A stretch of 64,000 bases of DNA, from positions 372,001 to 436,000 of the forward strand of contig CP100465.1 of NCBI GenBank assembly GCA_024227995.1, written 5' to 3'. Shown here piece after piece: positions 9,626-18,815 of the stretch; position 1 is the first letter of the stretch; each line of letters begins with the position of its first letter. This DNA is from Halomicrococcus gelatinilyticus (lineage in GTDB: Archaea > Halobacteriota > Halobacteria > Halobacteriales > Haladaptataceae). The notes under the pieces were generated by a model. That model saw nothing but the letters and a program-made list of their open reading frames with translations. It did not search any database and had not been told where the DNA came from. The position numbers were made by a program, and so were the translations under genes.

Positions 9626-11197
9626 CTACCGACGCCAGTAAGTCGGTGTCAGTACGACGAGTGCGGTGAATATCTCCAGCCGACCGATCCACATCAGGAA
9701 GGCCATGTAGAGCTTCGCCGCGTCGGAGAACCGAAGGAAGTTGTTCATCGGACCGACGATCCCGAAGCCTGGGCCGATGTTTCCGAGGGTCGCCATCGCG
9801 ATACTCATCGCCTCGAGCGCCGAGATATCGAGTCCGACGCGGAGGGCGTCCAGATAGACGAGGACCGTCGAGACGGCGAAGATGCAGACGAAGACCATCA
9901 CGAAGACGAAAACGTCCCTGATCGTCTCCTCGTCGACGGCGCTGTTCGACATGCGAACGGGACGGACGACGTACGGGTGGGCGGTCGTTACGAACTGGCG
10001 TCCCATGGCACGGTAGATCAGGTACCAGCGAACGATCTTCACGGAACCGGCGGCAGAGCCGGCGGAACCGCCGAGGAACATCGCGAACAGCAGCAGGACC
10101 TGTGACGACTGGCCCCAGGTGTTGAAATCCATGCTGGCGTATCCCGTCGTCGTCACGATGGCGATCGTCTGGAAGAGCGACTGACGAAGCGAATCTTCGA
10201 CGTTACCGGAGATCACCCCGACGTTCTCCGGCGTCTCGGCCAGGCCGGCACCCGTGAAGAGCAACGCTGTGACGGTAGTGCCGACGACCGCCATCGCGAA
10301 GAGGTACGCTCGGAACTCCTGGTTCCCGGTCAGCTTTCCCACGTCCCCGTCGAACGCGTACCAGAAGAGCGCGAAGTTCGTCCCCGCGACGGTCATGAAG
10401 AGCATCACCGCCCACTGGACGGCCGGGGAGAACGCTTCGATGCTCCGTGCCTCCGGTGAGAATCCTCCCGTCGGCAACGTCGTCAGTCCGTGCGCGACGG
10501 CGTTGTAGAAGCCCATGTTCGGTGCGATCGGCGTGCCCATCGCGTTCCCGAGCAGGTGGAGTCCGTAGTAGACCGCGACCGCTGCGACGGTGAAGCCGAC
10601 GTAGATCCGCCACAGCGCGCTCGCCGTCTCCTGGATTCGCGGCGTCAGTTTGTCGATCGCGAACCCGGGCGCTTCCTCGTTCATTATCTGTGCCCCGCCG
10701 ACCGAGAGTTCGGGAAGGATGGCGACCATGAGAACCAGGATTCCCATCCCACCGATCCACTGCGTGAACTGTCGCCATAGCAGGATCGACCGCGAGTGGC
10801 GCTCGAACGAGATCTCCCCGAGGACGGTCGCCCCGGTCGTCGTGAAGCCACTCATGCTCTCGAACAGTGCGTTCACCGGCTGTGCTACCGTCCCCTGGCC
10901 CGCGAGCAGGTACGGCACCGTCCCGAAAAGCGGGACGACGAGCCACGTGGCGCTCACCATGAGCATGGCCTCCCGACGGCCGAGTTCGCGCTCGGCCCGC
11001 AATCGTTCGAGCGCGGACCCGGCCGTGACCATCAGGACGGTCGTGGACAGGAACGGGAGGAGCGGCTCACCGTAGTAGAGTGCCACGAGAAGGGGGATCA
11101 ACGGTGCGACCGATAGGCTCTTGACCACCGTCCCGACGAAGCTGAAACTCGATCGGTAGTCGACGAGGGAAGCAAACTCGAACTGCGGGCGTTCCAT
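9626..11197 (-). CDS. trkH: Trk potassium uptake membrane subunit TrkH
   Basis: A 523-residue TrkH/KtrB-type K+ translocator. It shows four repeated M1-P-M2 units with selectivity-filter glycines such as SGFTTTGAT, LTTLPTGGF, TTTGYAS and LGNIGPGFG. It moves K+ across the membrane and is regulated by the TrkA protein encoded downstream. The ATG at 11197 was chosen over an upstream TTG at 11209. Length and repeat order are normal for the family. Confidence 0.95.
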   Translation of the reverse strand: MERPQFEFASLVDYRSSFSFVGTVVKSLSVAPLIPLLVALYYGEPLLPFLSTTVLMVTAGSALERLRAERELGRREAMLMVSATWLVVPLFGTVPYLLAGQGTVAQPVNALFESMSGFTTTGATVLGEISFERHSRSILLWRQFTQWIGGMGILVLMVAILPELSVGGAQIMNEEAPGFAIDKLTPRIQETASALWRIYVGFTVAAVAVYYGLHLLGNAMGTPIAPNMGFYNAVAHGLTTLPTGGFSPEARSIEAFSPAVQWAVMLFMTVAGTNFALFWYAFDGDVGKLTGNQEFRAYLFAMAVVGTTVTALLFTGAGLAETPENVGVISGNVEDSLRQSLFQTIAIVTTTGYASMDFNTWGQSSQVLLLFAMFLGGSAGSAAGSVKIVRWYLIYRAMGRQFVTTAHPYVVRPVRMSNSAVDEETIRDVFVFVMVFVCIFAVSTVLVYLDALRVGLDISALEAMSIAMATLGNIGPGFGIVGPMNNFLRFSDAAKLYMAFLMWIGRLEIFTALVVLTPTYWRR

Positions 11198-11632
11198 TAC
11201 CCCTTCCAACAGGAGCGAGTCGCAAAAAATCCGCCCACCGTTCGAGGAATCACCCCGTTGGTCCGTGGTACCAGAACGAAGTCAGTCCAGTCCGCGCACC
11301 GTGAGTCGATCCCTCCCCGAGGAACGGGCGGCGGATGGGCGGCATCGAGTCGGCTATGCGAACCGGAAAGCAGGTGGCGGGCGGGATCGCCGCGAGAAGG
11401 TGCGGTGGAAAGTGGTGAACTGGCTGTCGGGATGCGTTTCGACAGATCCACCACCGAACACACCGTCGCTGGATAGACGACTACTTCTGTCAGAAGTGAG
11501 GCCGTGGCGACCATCAGCTTCTGACGAACGGCGCTGACATCTTCCCCGCCCCGAAGGGCCCGACAGTATCTTCGACTCTCGGTGACCGAGCAGGTCCATA
11601 CGCTATTGGAGGTCAACGTGTTAGACCGCTGT
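11198..11632. other. Intergenic region between trkH and MFS gene
   Basis: A divergent promoter region of about 435 bp. It contains only short GC-rich reading frames that look non-coding. I see no repeat, tRNA or clear operator. Confidence 0.5.
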
Positions 11633-13360
11633 ATGGCCCCAGATGGGTCTACCCCCCACGGGAGTTCTCAGCACTCTACAGATCTGCAGACGCGAGTACG
11701 ACACTGGGCCCCAGCGATCGCCGTGAGTCTGACGACCTTCATCATCGTCGTCAACGCGTCCCTGATGAACGTGGCGATCCCCACGATGGTCGACGAGTTC
11801 GATACCACGATTACCGTGATTCAGGGGGCGGTCGCACTCTACTCGCTGGTGATCGCTGCGCTGATTCTCCCGGCCGGTACGCTGCCGTCTCGGTATAGTA
11901 GTCGGCGTGTCATGACAGTCGCGCTGATAGTCTACGCCGGTGGGACGGTGGTAGCGGCGATTAGCTGGAACACGACGGTCCTCTATCTCGGCTGGTCGTT
12001 CATCGAGGGTGCCGCGGCCGCTGTGTTGTTTCCCCTGACGTACACTGAACTGAGAGTCAGTTACGAAGGCGATGACCGGGCGAAGGCATTCGGACTGTTG
12101 GCTGGCGTGAGCGGGGTCGGCGGAACTCTTGGACCGATCGTCGGTGGCGCACTGACCACGTACGCGAGTTGGCGGTGGGGATTCACGCTCCAACTCGTCG
12201 GCGTGGGGGTCATTCTCGTCTTCGTTCGGTACGTGAGTCAGAAGCCACTGTCAGACGCGCGCAGACCGCCGGATAGAGGTGGAACGGCTCTGTCCATCGT
12301 CGGTTCGACGTCGCTCGTCGTCGGATTCCTCCTCAGCGGGAAGTACGGGTGGCTGGTCGAACGGCGGCCGTTCGTCGTCGGCGACGTACAGTTCAATCCG
12401 TTCGGGACGTCGCCGGCGATCTGGTTTCTTGCACTCGGACTGCTCGCCTTCGCCGCGTTCATTCAGTACGAACGGCGACTGCAACGCGCTGGGCGGTCGC
12501 CGCTCGTTCCGCTGAACGTACTGAGGAACCGTCCTTTTCTATCCGGCGTCGTCACGTACAACGTTCGCTCGATAATCTCGGCTGGCTTCTTCTTCATCTT
12601 CCCGGTCTATCTCCAGGCCGTACTCGGCTACACCGCCTTCGAATCCGGGCTTGCGTTGTTACCGTACTCGCTCGCGTCGGTCCTTTTTTCGGCCTTCACC
12701 CCCGGCTGGCGCAAGTACGTCTCGCCGAAGACGCTCATCCAGGTCGGCATCGTGTGTATGGGCGTCGGACTGGTGCTGTTGTACGAGCAGACGGGCCCCA
12801 GTCAGACGATCGGCAAGATGGTCATCCCGGTGACGATCGTTGGAGTCGGTGTCGGACTCATACTGGCACAGATATCCAACATGACGATGTCGGCCGTCCC
12901 GACCGCGAACTCCGCCGAGGCATCCGGAGTCCTGAACGTGAGTAGCTCGATAGGCTATTCCCTGGGGACAGCGGTCGTCGGCTCGTTTTTCCTCGGCCAG
13001 TTCTATGGGAGCGTCGTCGACGGGGTACTCCGAGCGGAAGACGTGACCGTTTCGGCGGAGCGACGGAACGATCTGGTGATAGCGCTCGAAGACGCCGCAG
13101 AGACGGCGACCGAAGCCACTCAGCGACAGTTCCTGAACCAGTTCACCCCTGACCAACGACGATTGCTCGAAGGTATCTTCGAGGCCGCGATGTTCGACGC
13201 TCAACGTGCGGCGGTGCTCCTCCTGGTACTGTTCGTGTTGCTCCTGCTCGTCGCATCGACGCTCTTGCCGCGACAGATACCAGACGCCACCGAGCGGACC
13301 GACTCTCCCGAATCGCAGGGGTCGACCCGTGAGACTTCCGAAACAGCGGCTGAGGACTAA
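11633..13360 (+). CDS. MFS multidrug exporter, DHA2 (EmrB/QacA) type
   Basis: A 575-residue polytopic transporter with about 14 predicted transmembrane segments, the number typical of DHA2 drug:H+ antiporters. The motif region LPSRYSSRRVMT corresponds to the loop 2-3 MFS signature, and GLLAGVSGVGGTLGPIVGG to antiporter motif C in TM5. I chose the ATG at 11633 (MAPDGS) rather than a GTG at 11582. It is the last core gene before element 1. Confidence 0.9.
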   Translation: MAPDGSTPHGSSQHSTDLQTRVRHWAPAIAVSLTTFIIVVNASLMNVAIPTMVDEFDTTITVIQGAVALYSLVIAALILPAGTLPSRYSSRRVMTVALIVYAGGTVVAAISWNTTVLYLGWSFIEGAAAAVLFPLTYTELRVSYEGDDRAKAFGLLAGVSGVGGTLGPIVGGALTTYASWRWGFTLQLVGVGVILVFVRYVSQKPLSDARRPPDRGGTALSIVGSTSLVVGFLLSGKYGWLVERRPFVVGDVQFNPFGTSPAIWFLALGLLAFAAFIQYERRLQRAGRSPLVPLNVLRNRPFLSGVVTYNVRSIISAGFFFIFPVYLQAVLGYTAFESGLALLPYSLASVLFSAFTPGWRKYVSPKTLIQVGIVCMGVGLVLLYEQTGPSQTIGKMVIPVTIVGVGVGLILAQISNMTMSAVPTANSAEASGVLNVSSSIGYSLGTAVVGSFFLGQFYGSVVDGVLRAEDVTVSAERRNDLVIALEDAAETATEATQRQFLNQFTPDQRRLLEGIFEAAMFDAQRAAVLLLVLFVLLLLVASTLLPRQIPDATERTDSPESQGSTRETSETAAED

Positions 13361-13665
13361 CCGAGACCACCACACCTCGGTCGCGAGTCGTCGTCCGTCA
13401 GGTCGAACGGTCCCAGATAGCTTGCTACGATGGACGCGGGACGACGTCGACTGAAGGGTCTGGAGCCGGTTCTGCCGTGCTGTTGGACGACGAAGACGGG
13501 GCTGACCGCGGAGACTGCAGTCTAGCGGTAGATTCGACCGCTTGCGCCTGGTCTGTTATTCGTACTGTGGGAACCGATCCGGTATAACGGGTAGAGTGTT
13601 CGGAAAGCACTCCGTGGGCGGGGAGCAGAAACTGCCCCGAATCCGTGGCTAGCTGACGTCAGCAA

Positions 13666-13681
13666 GTCGGCCTCGGCACTC
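13666..13681. repeat. Candidate left attachment site of element 1
   Basis: GTCGGCCTCGGCACTC, repeated exactly at 31479-31494. It marks the switch from GC-rich core to lower-GC, GATC-free sequence. It is not within a recognisable tRNA. Confidence 0.6.
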
Positions 13682-13954
13682 GAACCAGTAATTATTACCG
13701 ACTAGCGAAACTATTTATAGAACAAAATCCGATTCGCGCCTAAATCGATAGACGGCGCGATGTATCATCGCGCGATGCGCCCTATGTTGTGGAATGCTCG
13801 ACGGCTGCCTACAACTGAACTCGCTACCCAAACGAAGTAAACCGATTTGCGCGCTTTTTGGACGAACACGCACTCGAACCAGTAACTATTACCGACTTAC
13901 GAAACTTTTTATAGAATATTGCTGAGACATACCTAAATCGGCAGCCAGCGCGAC
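13677..13954 (+). repeat. Two diverged direct repeats with promoter-like cores
   Basis: 13677-13760 and 13871-13954 align over about 84 bp (offset 194). Shared blocks are CACTCGAACCAGTAA, TATTACCGACT, CGAAACT-N-TTTATAGAA and CCTAAATCG. CGAAA followed by TTTATA fits a haloarchaeal BRE/TATA promoter pointing right. The ATTACCGACT block (13694-13703, 13888-13897) recurs inverted near the right end (31467-31476), so it may instead be an integrase arm site. Confidence 0.6.
13740..13859 (+). ncRNA. Candidate small RNA at left end of element 1
   Basis: Downstream of the promoter-like core at about 13704-13719 no protein is encoded. A perfect 8-bp hairpin with a 3-nt loop (GCGCGATG, TAT, CATCGCGC at 13755-13773) lies near the expected transcript start. 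A T5 run at 13855-13859 after GCGC could end transcription. This is an inference from promoter, hairpin and T-run only. Confidence 0.3.
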
Positions 13955-13998
13955 GATTCTTCCGAGATGGAGTATATATTTGAATACATCCGTATCGG

Positions 13999-14115
13999 TT
14001 ACGCGTGGAAACTCTCGTCACAGTTTCGGCAGGTAGCCCACTGACCTGCCTTCACTTTCTGCTTTTCACCGCATGCAGGGCATTCACGCCAAACTGAGCG
14101 ATTCCCGTAGGACAT
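13999..14115 (-). CDS. 38-residue CPxCG-type zinc finger protein
   Basis: A tiny gene: ATG at 14115, TAA at 13999-14001. The product has two zinc knuckles, ECPACGE and TCRNCDE (CxxC...CxxC) spaced by 15 residues, in a compact rubredoxin-like ribbon ending SFHA. Haloarchaea encode many such small CPxCG-related zinc fingers, several with phenotypes in swarming, biofilm or stress. It sits alone at the left end of element 1 and is easily missed by gene callers. Confidence 0.6.
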   Translation of the reverse strand: MSYGNRSVWRECPACGEKQKVKAGQWATCRNCDESFHA

Positions 14116-14242
14116 ACCCTTACTAACAGAATCCTATTGTAAATCTCTAACTCGTAATTCGAGCGTCCAATTGCCGGACTACTTTCACCTCGGTTAGATA
14201 GCCTTCTTGACAGTCGGTTACAAAGTATGGACCACACTCAGT

Positions 14243-14536
14243 ATGAGCGATATCATCTGTAAAGCGATTCAGGAGCAGAAGGTAATCGAATTCACCTACG
14301 ACGGCCATCATCGAAAGGTCGAACCCTACTGCCACGGCCGGAGCAAGAAGGGCAAGGAGTCGCTTCGAGGCTACCAAATTGCGGGAGGGAGTAACTCGCG
14401 GCGAGTCCCATTCTGGCGTCTCTTTACCGTAGCGAAGATGGGGAACCTGACGCTGACAGACGGGTCGTTCACTGGGGACCGGCCTCACTACAACCCGAAC
14501 GATAAGGACCTGTCTCCAATTCACTGTAACATCTGA
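14243..14536 (+). CDS. Small WYL-like protein
   Basis: A 97-residue protein from the ATG at 14243. The segment IICKAIQEQKVIEFTYDGHHRKVEPYCHGRSKKGKESLRGYQIAGGSN resembles a stand-alone WYL-type beta-barrel: 'I..AI...+.i.f.Y.g..R.vePy.....g...l.gyq'. WYL domains sense nucleic acid or nucleotide ligands and often regulate defence loci. It has no HTH of its own. The next gene starts two bases after its stop, so they form an operon. Confidence 0.55.
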   Translation: MSDIICKAIQEQKVIEFTYDGHHRKVEPYCHGRSKKGKESLRGYQIAGGSNSRRVPFWRLFTVAKMGNLTLTDGSFTGDRPHYNPNDKDLSPIHCNI

Positions 14537-14538
14537 CG

Positions 14539-14892
14539 ATGGACAAGGAACGTGCGAAAGAACTGATGCTCGAAGAACGAGAAGATGACGAGGGTTTCAA
14601 AGACTCGATTGTCGTCCTCGAAATGGACCTCATCGAGGAGGACGCGGGTATCATTCGGGGCGAGCTGATAATCGAAGGCGAGGTTGATACGACCGGGAGT
14701 CTCCTCGTACCGCTCAACGAGCCAAAGCCAGAGAATTGGCAAGACCTCGAAGTTGGGGAGACGAAAGCGTACGGCCTTCGGATTGATTCTCGAAAGGAGA
14801 CGGTGCGTGAGAAGATGGGTGCGTTCTTCAGTCGCAGTTTGGAAGAAGGGCGTGTACAAGACTTCGTTCCTGGAACACCTCCCGGAACGTAG
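14539..14892 (+). CDS. Acidic hypothetical protein
   Basis: A 117-residue protein that begins two nucleotides after the WYL-like gene's stop, so it is cotranscribed and probably coupled. It is Asp/Glu-rich with a predicted beta-rich centre (GIIRGELIIEGEVDTTGSLLVPL) and a C-terminal helix. I recognise no family. The role is inferred only from linkage with the WYL-like gene. Confidence 0.6.
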   Translation: MDKERAKELMLEEREDDEGFKDSIVVLEMDLIEEDAGIIRGELIIEGEVDTTGSLLVPLNEPKPENWQDLEVGETKAYGLRIDSRKETVREKMGAFFSRSLEEGRVQDFVPGTPPGT

Positions 14893-15056
14893 ATATTCTT
14901 TCAGACTTTCAAAAGGGCCATAATAGGGGTATAGCGGCGATTTGTGCTTGATTCTTGTTCTTCATTTCACTTTCACCTCGCCACCGTTATATTTTATATG
15001 AATGTCTACGTAGCATCACTTGTCTCCCATCGAAACACACCGGAGACTGAATACAA

Positions 15057-16082
15057 ATGGCCGCGACAAAGCTCATTCCGTACAAAGTACAGATTCATCC
15101 GAATGGGGAAGCCAGCAAGGACGACCTCTGGGACTTAACGGACCTCCAGCAATACGATACCACCGTACAGAGCCAACTTGGGGCATCTAGTGGGGCTCCT
15201 TCGGTCTCGGACGTCGAGACATTCAGCGACCTGTTTCAGTCGTTTTGCCAGTACTACGAAACGAACCTAGCTGACCTCGGAGAAGAAGTCGAGCGCCTCT
15301 CAAACGTAACTCTCGCGCTCAGTACCGATTGGGAGTCATCCGACCAGGTGGTCGAAGGAAATCTCTATCTCGGAAATTACGGAGTCGTACGGAACCTCGT
15401 TGACAGACAGAGCGGCGAAAGACGGGAACGGGGCCGAGATATCGATGACGCCGAAGAGAAGCCGCTCTACTTTATGACGTACACTCCCTCGGGGAACGCT
15501 ACGGAAGCGTACCTCCTCTTGGAACGTTCACGGCGTTACGGAGCGAAAGAGCCCTTCTATATCACTCTCCGTCGGTGGATTCGGGAGAACTACTCCGACG
15601 AAATCAACGTAAAGATAGACCCCGTCAGAACAGAGGACATCTTCCCGAAGATGCGAGAGGCTGATAGGACGGTTCGTCTCCGGTTAGAGAAAGATGGGTC
15701 TCCGGACCAGCTTCACTCTGACTTTGATTCGGTCTTCAACCAGGAAGAGATGAAGCAAGCAATCGAATTCCGACCAGAGGGGGGCGACGATATGAACCTC
15801 GTTGTCGACGAACTCGAAGCTTGGTACAACGATTCAGAGACGGCATTCGAGACGATTGACGGCGTCTCGTATAACAACGTCAAAATCACAATCGAGAAGA
15901 ACAACTCTGACGAGACAATCTCGCTCACAAAGGGCGAAGCGGAACTACGGAAAAACATTGACCTCAGCGATATAGCTGAGGAAGGAGATATTCCAGTTCT
16001 CTCGGAAATTTCCTCACGGGCTCATGGATTCCTCACAACGGTTACTGGAGGCAGAACTGGGACAAGCAGTTTGTTCCGGTAG
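15057..16082 (+). CDS. Hypothetical 341-residue cargo protein
   Basis: The ATG at 15057 follows an AT-rich TATA-like stretch (TATATTTTATATG) about 60 bp upstream, a likely own promoter. The protein is acidic and mixed alpha/beta, with a central segment GNYGVVRNLVDRQSGERRERGRD and then PLYFMTYTPSGNATEAYLLLERSRRYGAKEPF. The latter resembles the 'loyal reader' strand-helix seen in uncharacterised defence-island proteins, but I cannot name a family. It is followed on the same strand by the GIY-YIG-like and DUF262-HNH genes, so it may be a component or sensor of the same system. Confidence 0.6.
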   Translation: MAATKLIPYKVQIHPNGEASKDDLWDLTDLQQYDTTVQSQLGASSGAPSVSDVETFSDLFQSFCQYYETNLADLGEEVERLSNVTLALSTDWESSDQVVEGNLYLGNYGVVRNLVDRQSGERRERGRDIDDAEEKPLYFMTYTPSGNATEAYLLLERSRRYGAKEPFYITLRRWIRENYSDEINVKIDPVRTEDIFPKMREADRTVRLRLEKDGSPDQLHSDFDSVFNQEEMKQAIEFRPEGGDDMNLVVDELEAWYNDSETAFETIDGVSYNNVKITIEKNNSDETISLTKGEAELRKNIDLSDIAEEGDIPVLSEISSRAHGFLTTVTGGRTGTSSLFR

Positions 16083-16162
16083 TCTCTCATACTGGGAATA
16101 GATTTCTTTTTTACACCAAATGCTTTAGCGCCATTCTCAGACATACTAACAAGAGACTCAGA

Positions 16163-16873
16163 ATGACACGACGCGAGGATATTACCCGACTCTATGAACT
16201 CCTTGGCGAGTTAGAGCAAACAGTCGGCGGGAAACAGAAGCTCAAGGACTGTACCGGCTATATGGACTGGCCCGACCGAGGTGTCTACTTCTTTTTTGCA
16301 TCAGACGAACATCGCGACGCCGGCGACCAGCTTCGGATTACTCGCATCGGGACTCACGCTGTCTCCGAGGGAAGTAGTACCTCGCTCTGGGACCGACTCA
16401 GAACACATCGCGGAGCAAAGCGGGGAACCTACGAAGGCGGCGGGAACCACCGAGGCTCTGTCTTCCGGAAACGAGTCGGTGAGGCATTCGTTGAGCGTGC
16501 TTCCCTGAATGATGAGTATCCCCATTGGGGCGAGGGGTCAAGCGCAAAGCGGGAACGCCGACTTGATGAACTCGAGATGGAGCGGCGAGTAAGCGACTAT
16601 CTCCGGGACCTGCCGTTCCTCTGGCTCAACGTTGACGACGAACCAAGCGCCGAGAGTCAACGGGCCTACATCGAACGAAACACGATTGCACTCCTCAGTA
16701 ATTACCAGCGAGAGGCCGTTGACGCTCGCTCAGATGATTGGCTGGGCCATCATAGTCGGAGCAAGGAAATCCGCGAATCCGGACTGTGGAATGTGAACCA
16801 CGTCGATGAAGACTACGACCCTGATTTTCTCGACCTCCTCCGCGACCAGATAGAGGAAACGTCGCCAGTCTAA
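16163..16873 (+). CDS. GIY-YIG-like nuclease domain protein
   Basis: A 236-residue protein. The order GVYFFF (40-45), RIGTH (61-65), SLWDRLRTHRG (74-84) and GGNHRGSVFR (93-102) fits a divergent GIY-YIG nuclease: first strand with GVY, second strand with (R)IG, then a catalytic Arg on a helix. A family-typical later Glu could lie at E107 or E110. The C-terminal half is helical (ERNTIALLSNYQREAVD). Similar proteins occur in prokaryotic defence islands. It lies 80 bp after a hypothetical gene and 62 bp before the DUF262-HNH gene. Confidence 0.6.
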   Translation: MTRREDITRLYELLGELEQTVGGKQKLKDCTGYMDWPDRGVYFFFASDEHRDAGDQLRITRIGTHAVSEGSSTSLWDRLRTHRGAKRGTYEGGGNHRGSVFRKRVGEAFVERASLNDEYPHWGEGSSAKRERRLDELEMERRVSDYLRDLPFLWLNVDDEPSAESQRAYIERNTIALLSNYQREAVDARSDDWLGHHSRSKEIRESGLWNVNHVDEDYDPDFLDLLRDQIEETSPV

Positions 16874-16935
16874 GAATCGACCGCCATCGTAGCGACAGGA
16901 CACTATTATAATGGTAATGTCTGTACAGCAATAGT

Positions 16936-18324
16936 ATGGCAATCTACGTCGATGACCCTCTCAATTCGAACGACGAAGACTGGGACATCAGCAAGTTCCA
17001 CAGCGATAGCGAATACTTCGTTAAGCGGCCACCCTACCAGCGAAAGACCGTCTGGGATACCGGAAAGAAGAAGGAACTAATCGATAGCTTCGTTCGCCAA
17101 CTCTACGTCCCGCCTGTTGTAATCCGACAAGTTGTCCTCGACGGTAACGACCTCCGTCTCGAAGTCGTCGACGGCCAACAGCGAATTACCGCGATTCAAG
17201 AGTTCTTCGAGGACGAATTCGCACTCCCCGATAGCCCCGAACTCCGCGAACTCAACCCGGAACACGAGATTGCTGGGAAACGATACTCCGAACTTAGCGA
17301 GGACGTTCAGGAGTATATCGACTCTCAGTGTTCGCTCAAAGTCATCAAGCTGCGCGGTATCGACGACCCCGACGACAAGCGCCATCAGGAGTTAGCCACG
17401 AAGGTATTCTGGCGACTCCAGCAGGGCGAACACCTGACCAACATCGAGAAGAACCACAGTAAGACCTACAGCCCCGTTCGGAACTTCATCGTCCAGACAG
17501 CCGACGACATCAGCTTCGACCGAGAGAATTACGAGAGCCGCGACGACAATCCGAACCGCCACGAGTTCTTCACGCTTCTCGCTCGGAACAACGACCGACT
17601 CCAGCAACTCTCACTCCTCGCCCGCTTCATCCTGATTGAGATTGATGAAGGGCCGACGAAAGTCACCGGGAAGGAAGTTACCAAACTATTCGACTGCAAG
17701 CGAGAGGGATTCACCGTCCACGAGGACTTAGAAGAATTCAAACAACGCGACGAGATTCAGCGCGTTCAGCGGATGCTCGACCTCCTCACGGAACTCTACC
17801 GCGACACCGACCTCAAGAACGGGAACGGAGAGATAGAGTTCCTAAACAAGGAGTACTTCATCCTCAGCCTGTATTCGCTCATCCGCGAGTTGGAGTTTGG
17901 AGATTATAACTTCGGACGAGACAACTACGACGAGGTTCGGGACTTCACCGAGGAGTGGTTCAAGCGGTTCGAAGTTGAGGATACAGACGACAGCGAAATG
18001 CTCCAATTCAAGGAGGCTCGCCAGCAGAACCGAGGAGCAGTCAACAAGCGACACTACATCCTCGAAAACGCCTTCTGGGAGACAGAACCCGATATTCAAG
18101 AAACCGACAGTCAACGAGCATTCTCCCGAGCGCAGCGAATTAAGCTCTTCATCGAGAGTGACCGTATCTGCGAGATGTGCGTAGAGGAAGGGAAAACCGA
18201 AGAGGAGGCAAAAGTGTCGTGGAGCAATTGGGACGCCGACCACATCGAGGAACACTCACAGGGCGGCCAAACTGTTCTCGAAAACGCACGGGTACTCTGC
18301 CCCCATCATAATCGGAGCCGATAG
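16936..18324 (+). CDS. DUF262-HNH nuclease (GmrSD-like)
   Basis: A 462-residue protein. The N-terminal DUF262/ParB-like NTPase-nuclease domain shows PPYQRKTVWD (32-41) and the diagnostic DGQQR (79-83). The C-terminus is an HNH module: CEMC, DADHIEEHSQGG, then CPHHN. DUF262 proteins of the GmrSD/BrxU/SspE class hydrolyse nucleotides and cleave modified or unmodified phage DNA. Here both functions sit in one chain. It follows the GIY-YIG gene closely. I infer a type IV restriction-like defence role. Confidence 0.85.
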   Translation: MAIYVDDPLNSNDEDWDISKFHSDSEYFVKRPPYQRKTVWDTGKKKELIDSFVRQLYVPPVVIRQVVLDGNDLRLEVVDGQQRITAIQEFFEDEFALPDSPELRELNPEHEIAGKRYSELSEDVQEYIDSQCSLKVIKLRGIDDPDDKRHQELATKVFWRLQQGEHLTNIEKNHSKTYSPVRNFIVQTADDISFDRENYESRDDNPNRHEFFTLLARNNDRLQQLSLLARFILIEIDEGPTKVTGKEVTKLFDCKREGFTVHEDLEEFKQRDEIQRVQRMLDLLTELYRDTDLKNGNGEIEFLNKEYFILSLYSLIRELEFGDYNFGRDNYDEVRDFTEEWFKRFEVEDTDDSEMLQFKEARQQNRGAVNKRHYILENAFWETEPDIQETDSQRAFSRAQRIKLFIESDRICEMCVEEGKTEEEAKVSWSNWDADHIEEHSQGGQTVLENARVLCPHHNRSR

Positions 18325-18379
18325 CGTCCAGCAGTATCATTAATATCCTGACAGCCCTCCGATTAAATGGCGATTCTCG

Positions 18380-18583
18380 ATGACTGACGCACCATTAGCA
18401 CCGCGTCGACCGATGGACGACAACAAGGGATTAGGCGATGGAATGACCAGCGTAGATATCTACTGTCACCGCCAGCACAAAGGCCAATGGCAGCAAGAGG
18501 CCAACGAACAAGGAATCAGCCTGAGTCGCTATCTGGTCGAACTCGTTCAAGAAGCTCGCTGGGAGAGACATAACGACGACTGA
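18380..18583 (+). CDS. Small RHH-like protein
   Basis: A 67-residue protein. The C-terminal half WQQEANEQGISLSRYLVELVQEAR is a ribbon-helix-helix type segment, nearly the same as in the integrase partner at 19037 (WWEEAEHEGSSLSRYLYDLIQEAR). It probably binds DNA as a dimer and may autoregulate the preceding nuclease operon (55 bp gap) or compete with its paralogue. Confidence 0.65.
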   Translation: MTDAPLAPRRPMDDNKGLGDGMTSVDIYCHRQHKGQWQQEANEQGISLSRYLVELVQEARWERHNDD

Positions 18584-18771
18584 ACGCCGATATTCACCGT
18601 TTGAGACGGAGTCAGAGATGTTTCTGGTCCCATAGCGGTTGGAGGAGTGAGGGCCGCGTTCTTCAGTCGGATACCGATGTACGCAATGAGCGCCAGGATA
18701 ACCGGAAGCGCCACGCCGGTCGTTGCAAAGACGGTGCTGAGAAGTCCGGAAGTGATGATTTCCTTGCTCAT
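18547..18771 (-). CDS. Possible small membrane protein
   Basis: A 74-residue reading frame with a convincing hydrophobic segment (residues 8-35, LLSTVFATTGVALPVILALIAYIGIRL). Its last part runs antisense over the end of the RHH gene, so the C-terminus is doubtful. It may be a genuine small membrane protein of the element, but support is limited to hydrophobicity. Confidence 0.35.
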   Translation of the reverse strand: MSKEIITSGLLSTVFATTGVALPVILALIAYIGIRLKNAALTPPTAMGPETSLTPSQTVNIGVQSSLCLSQRAS

Positions 18772-18815
18772 TTGTCGGAGGATGTTGAGGGCGGTACTCT
18801 CCGAACCGCCGTTAT

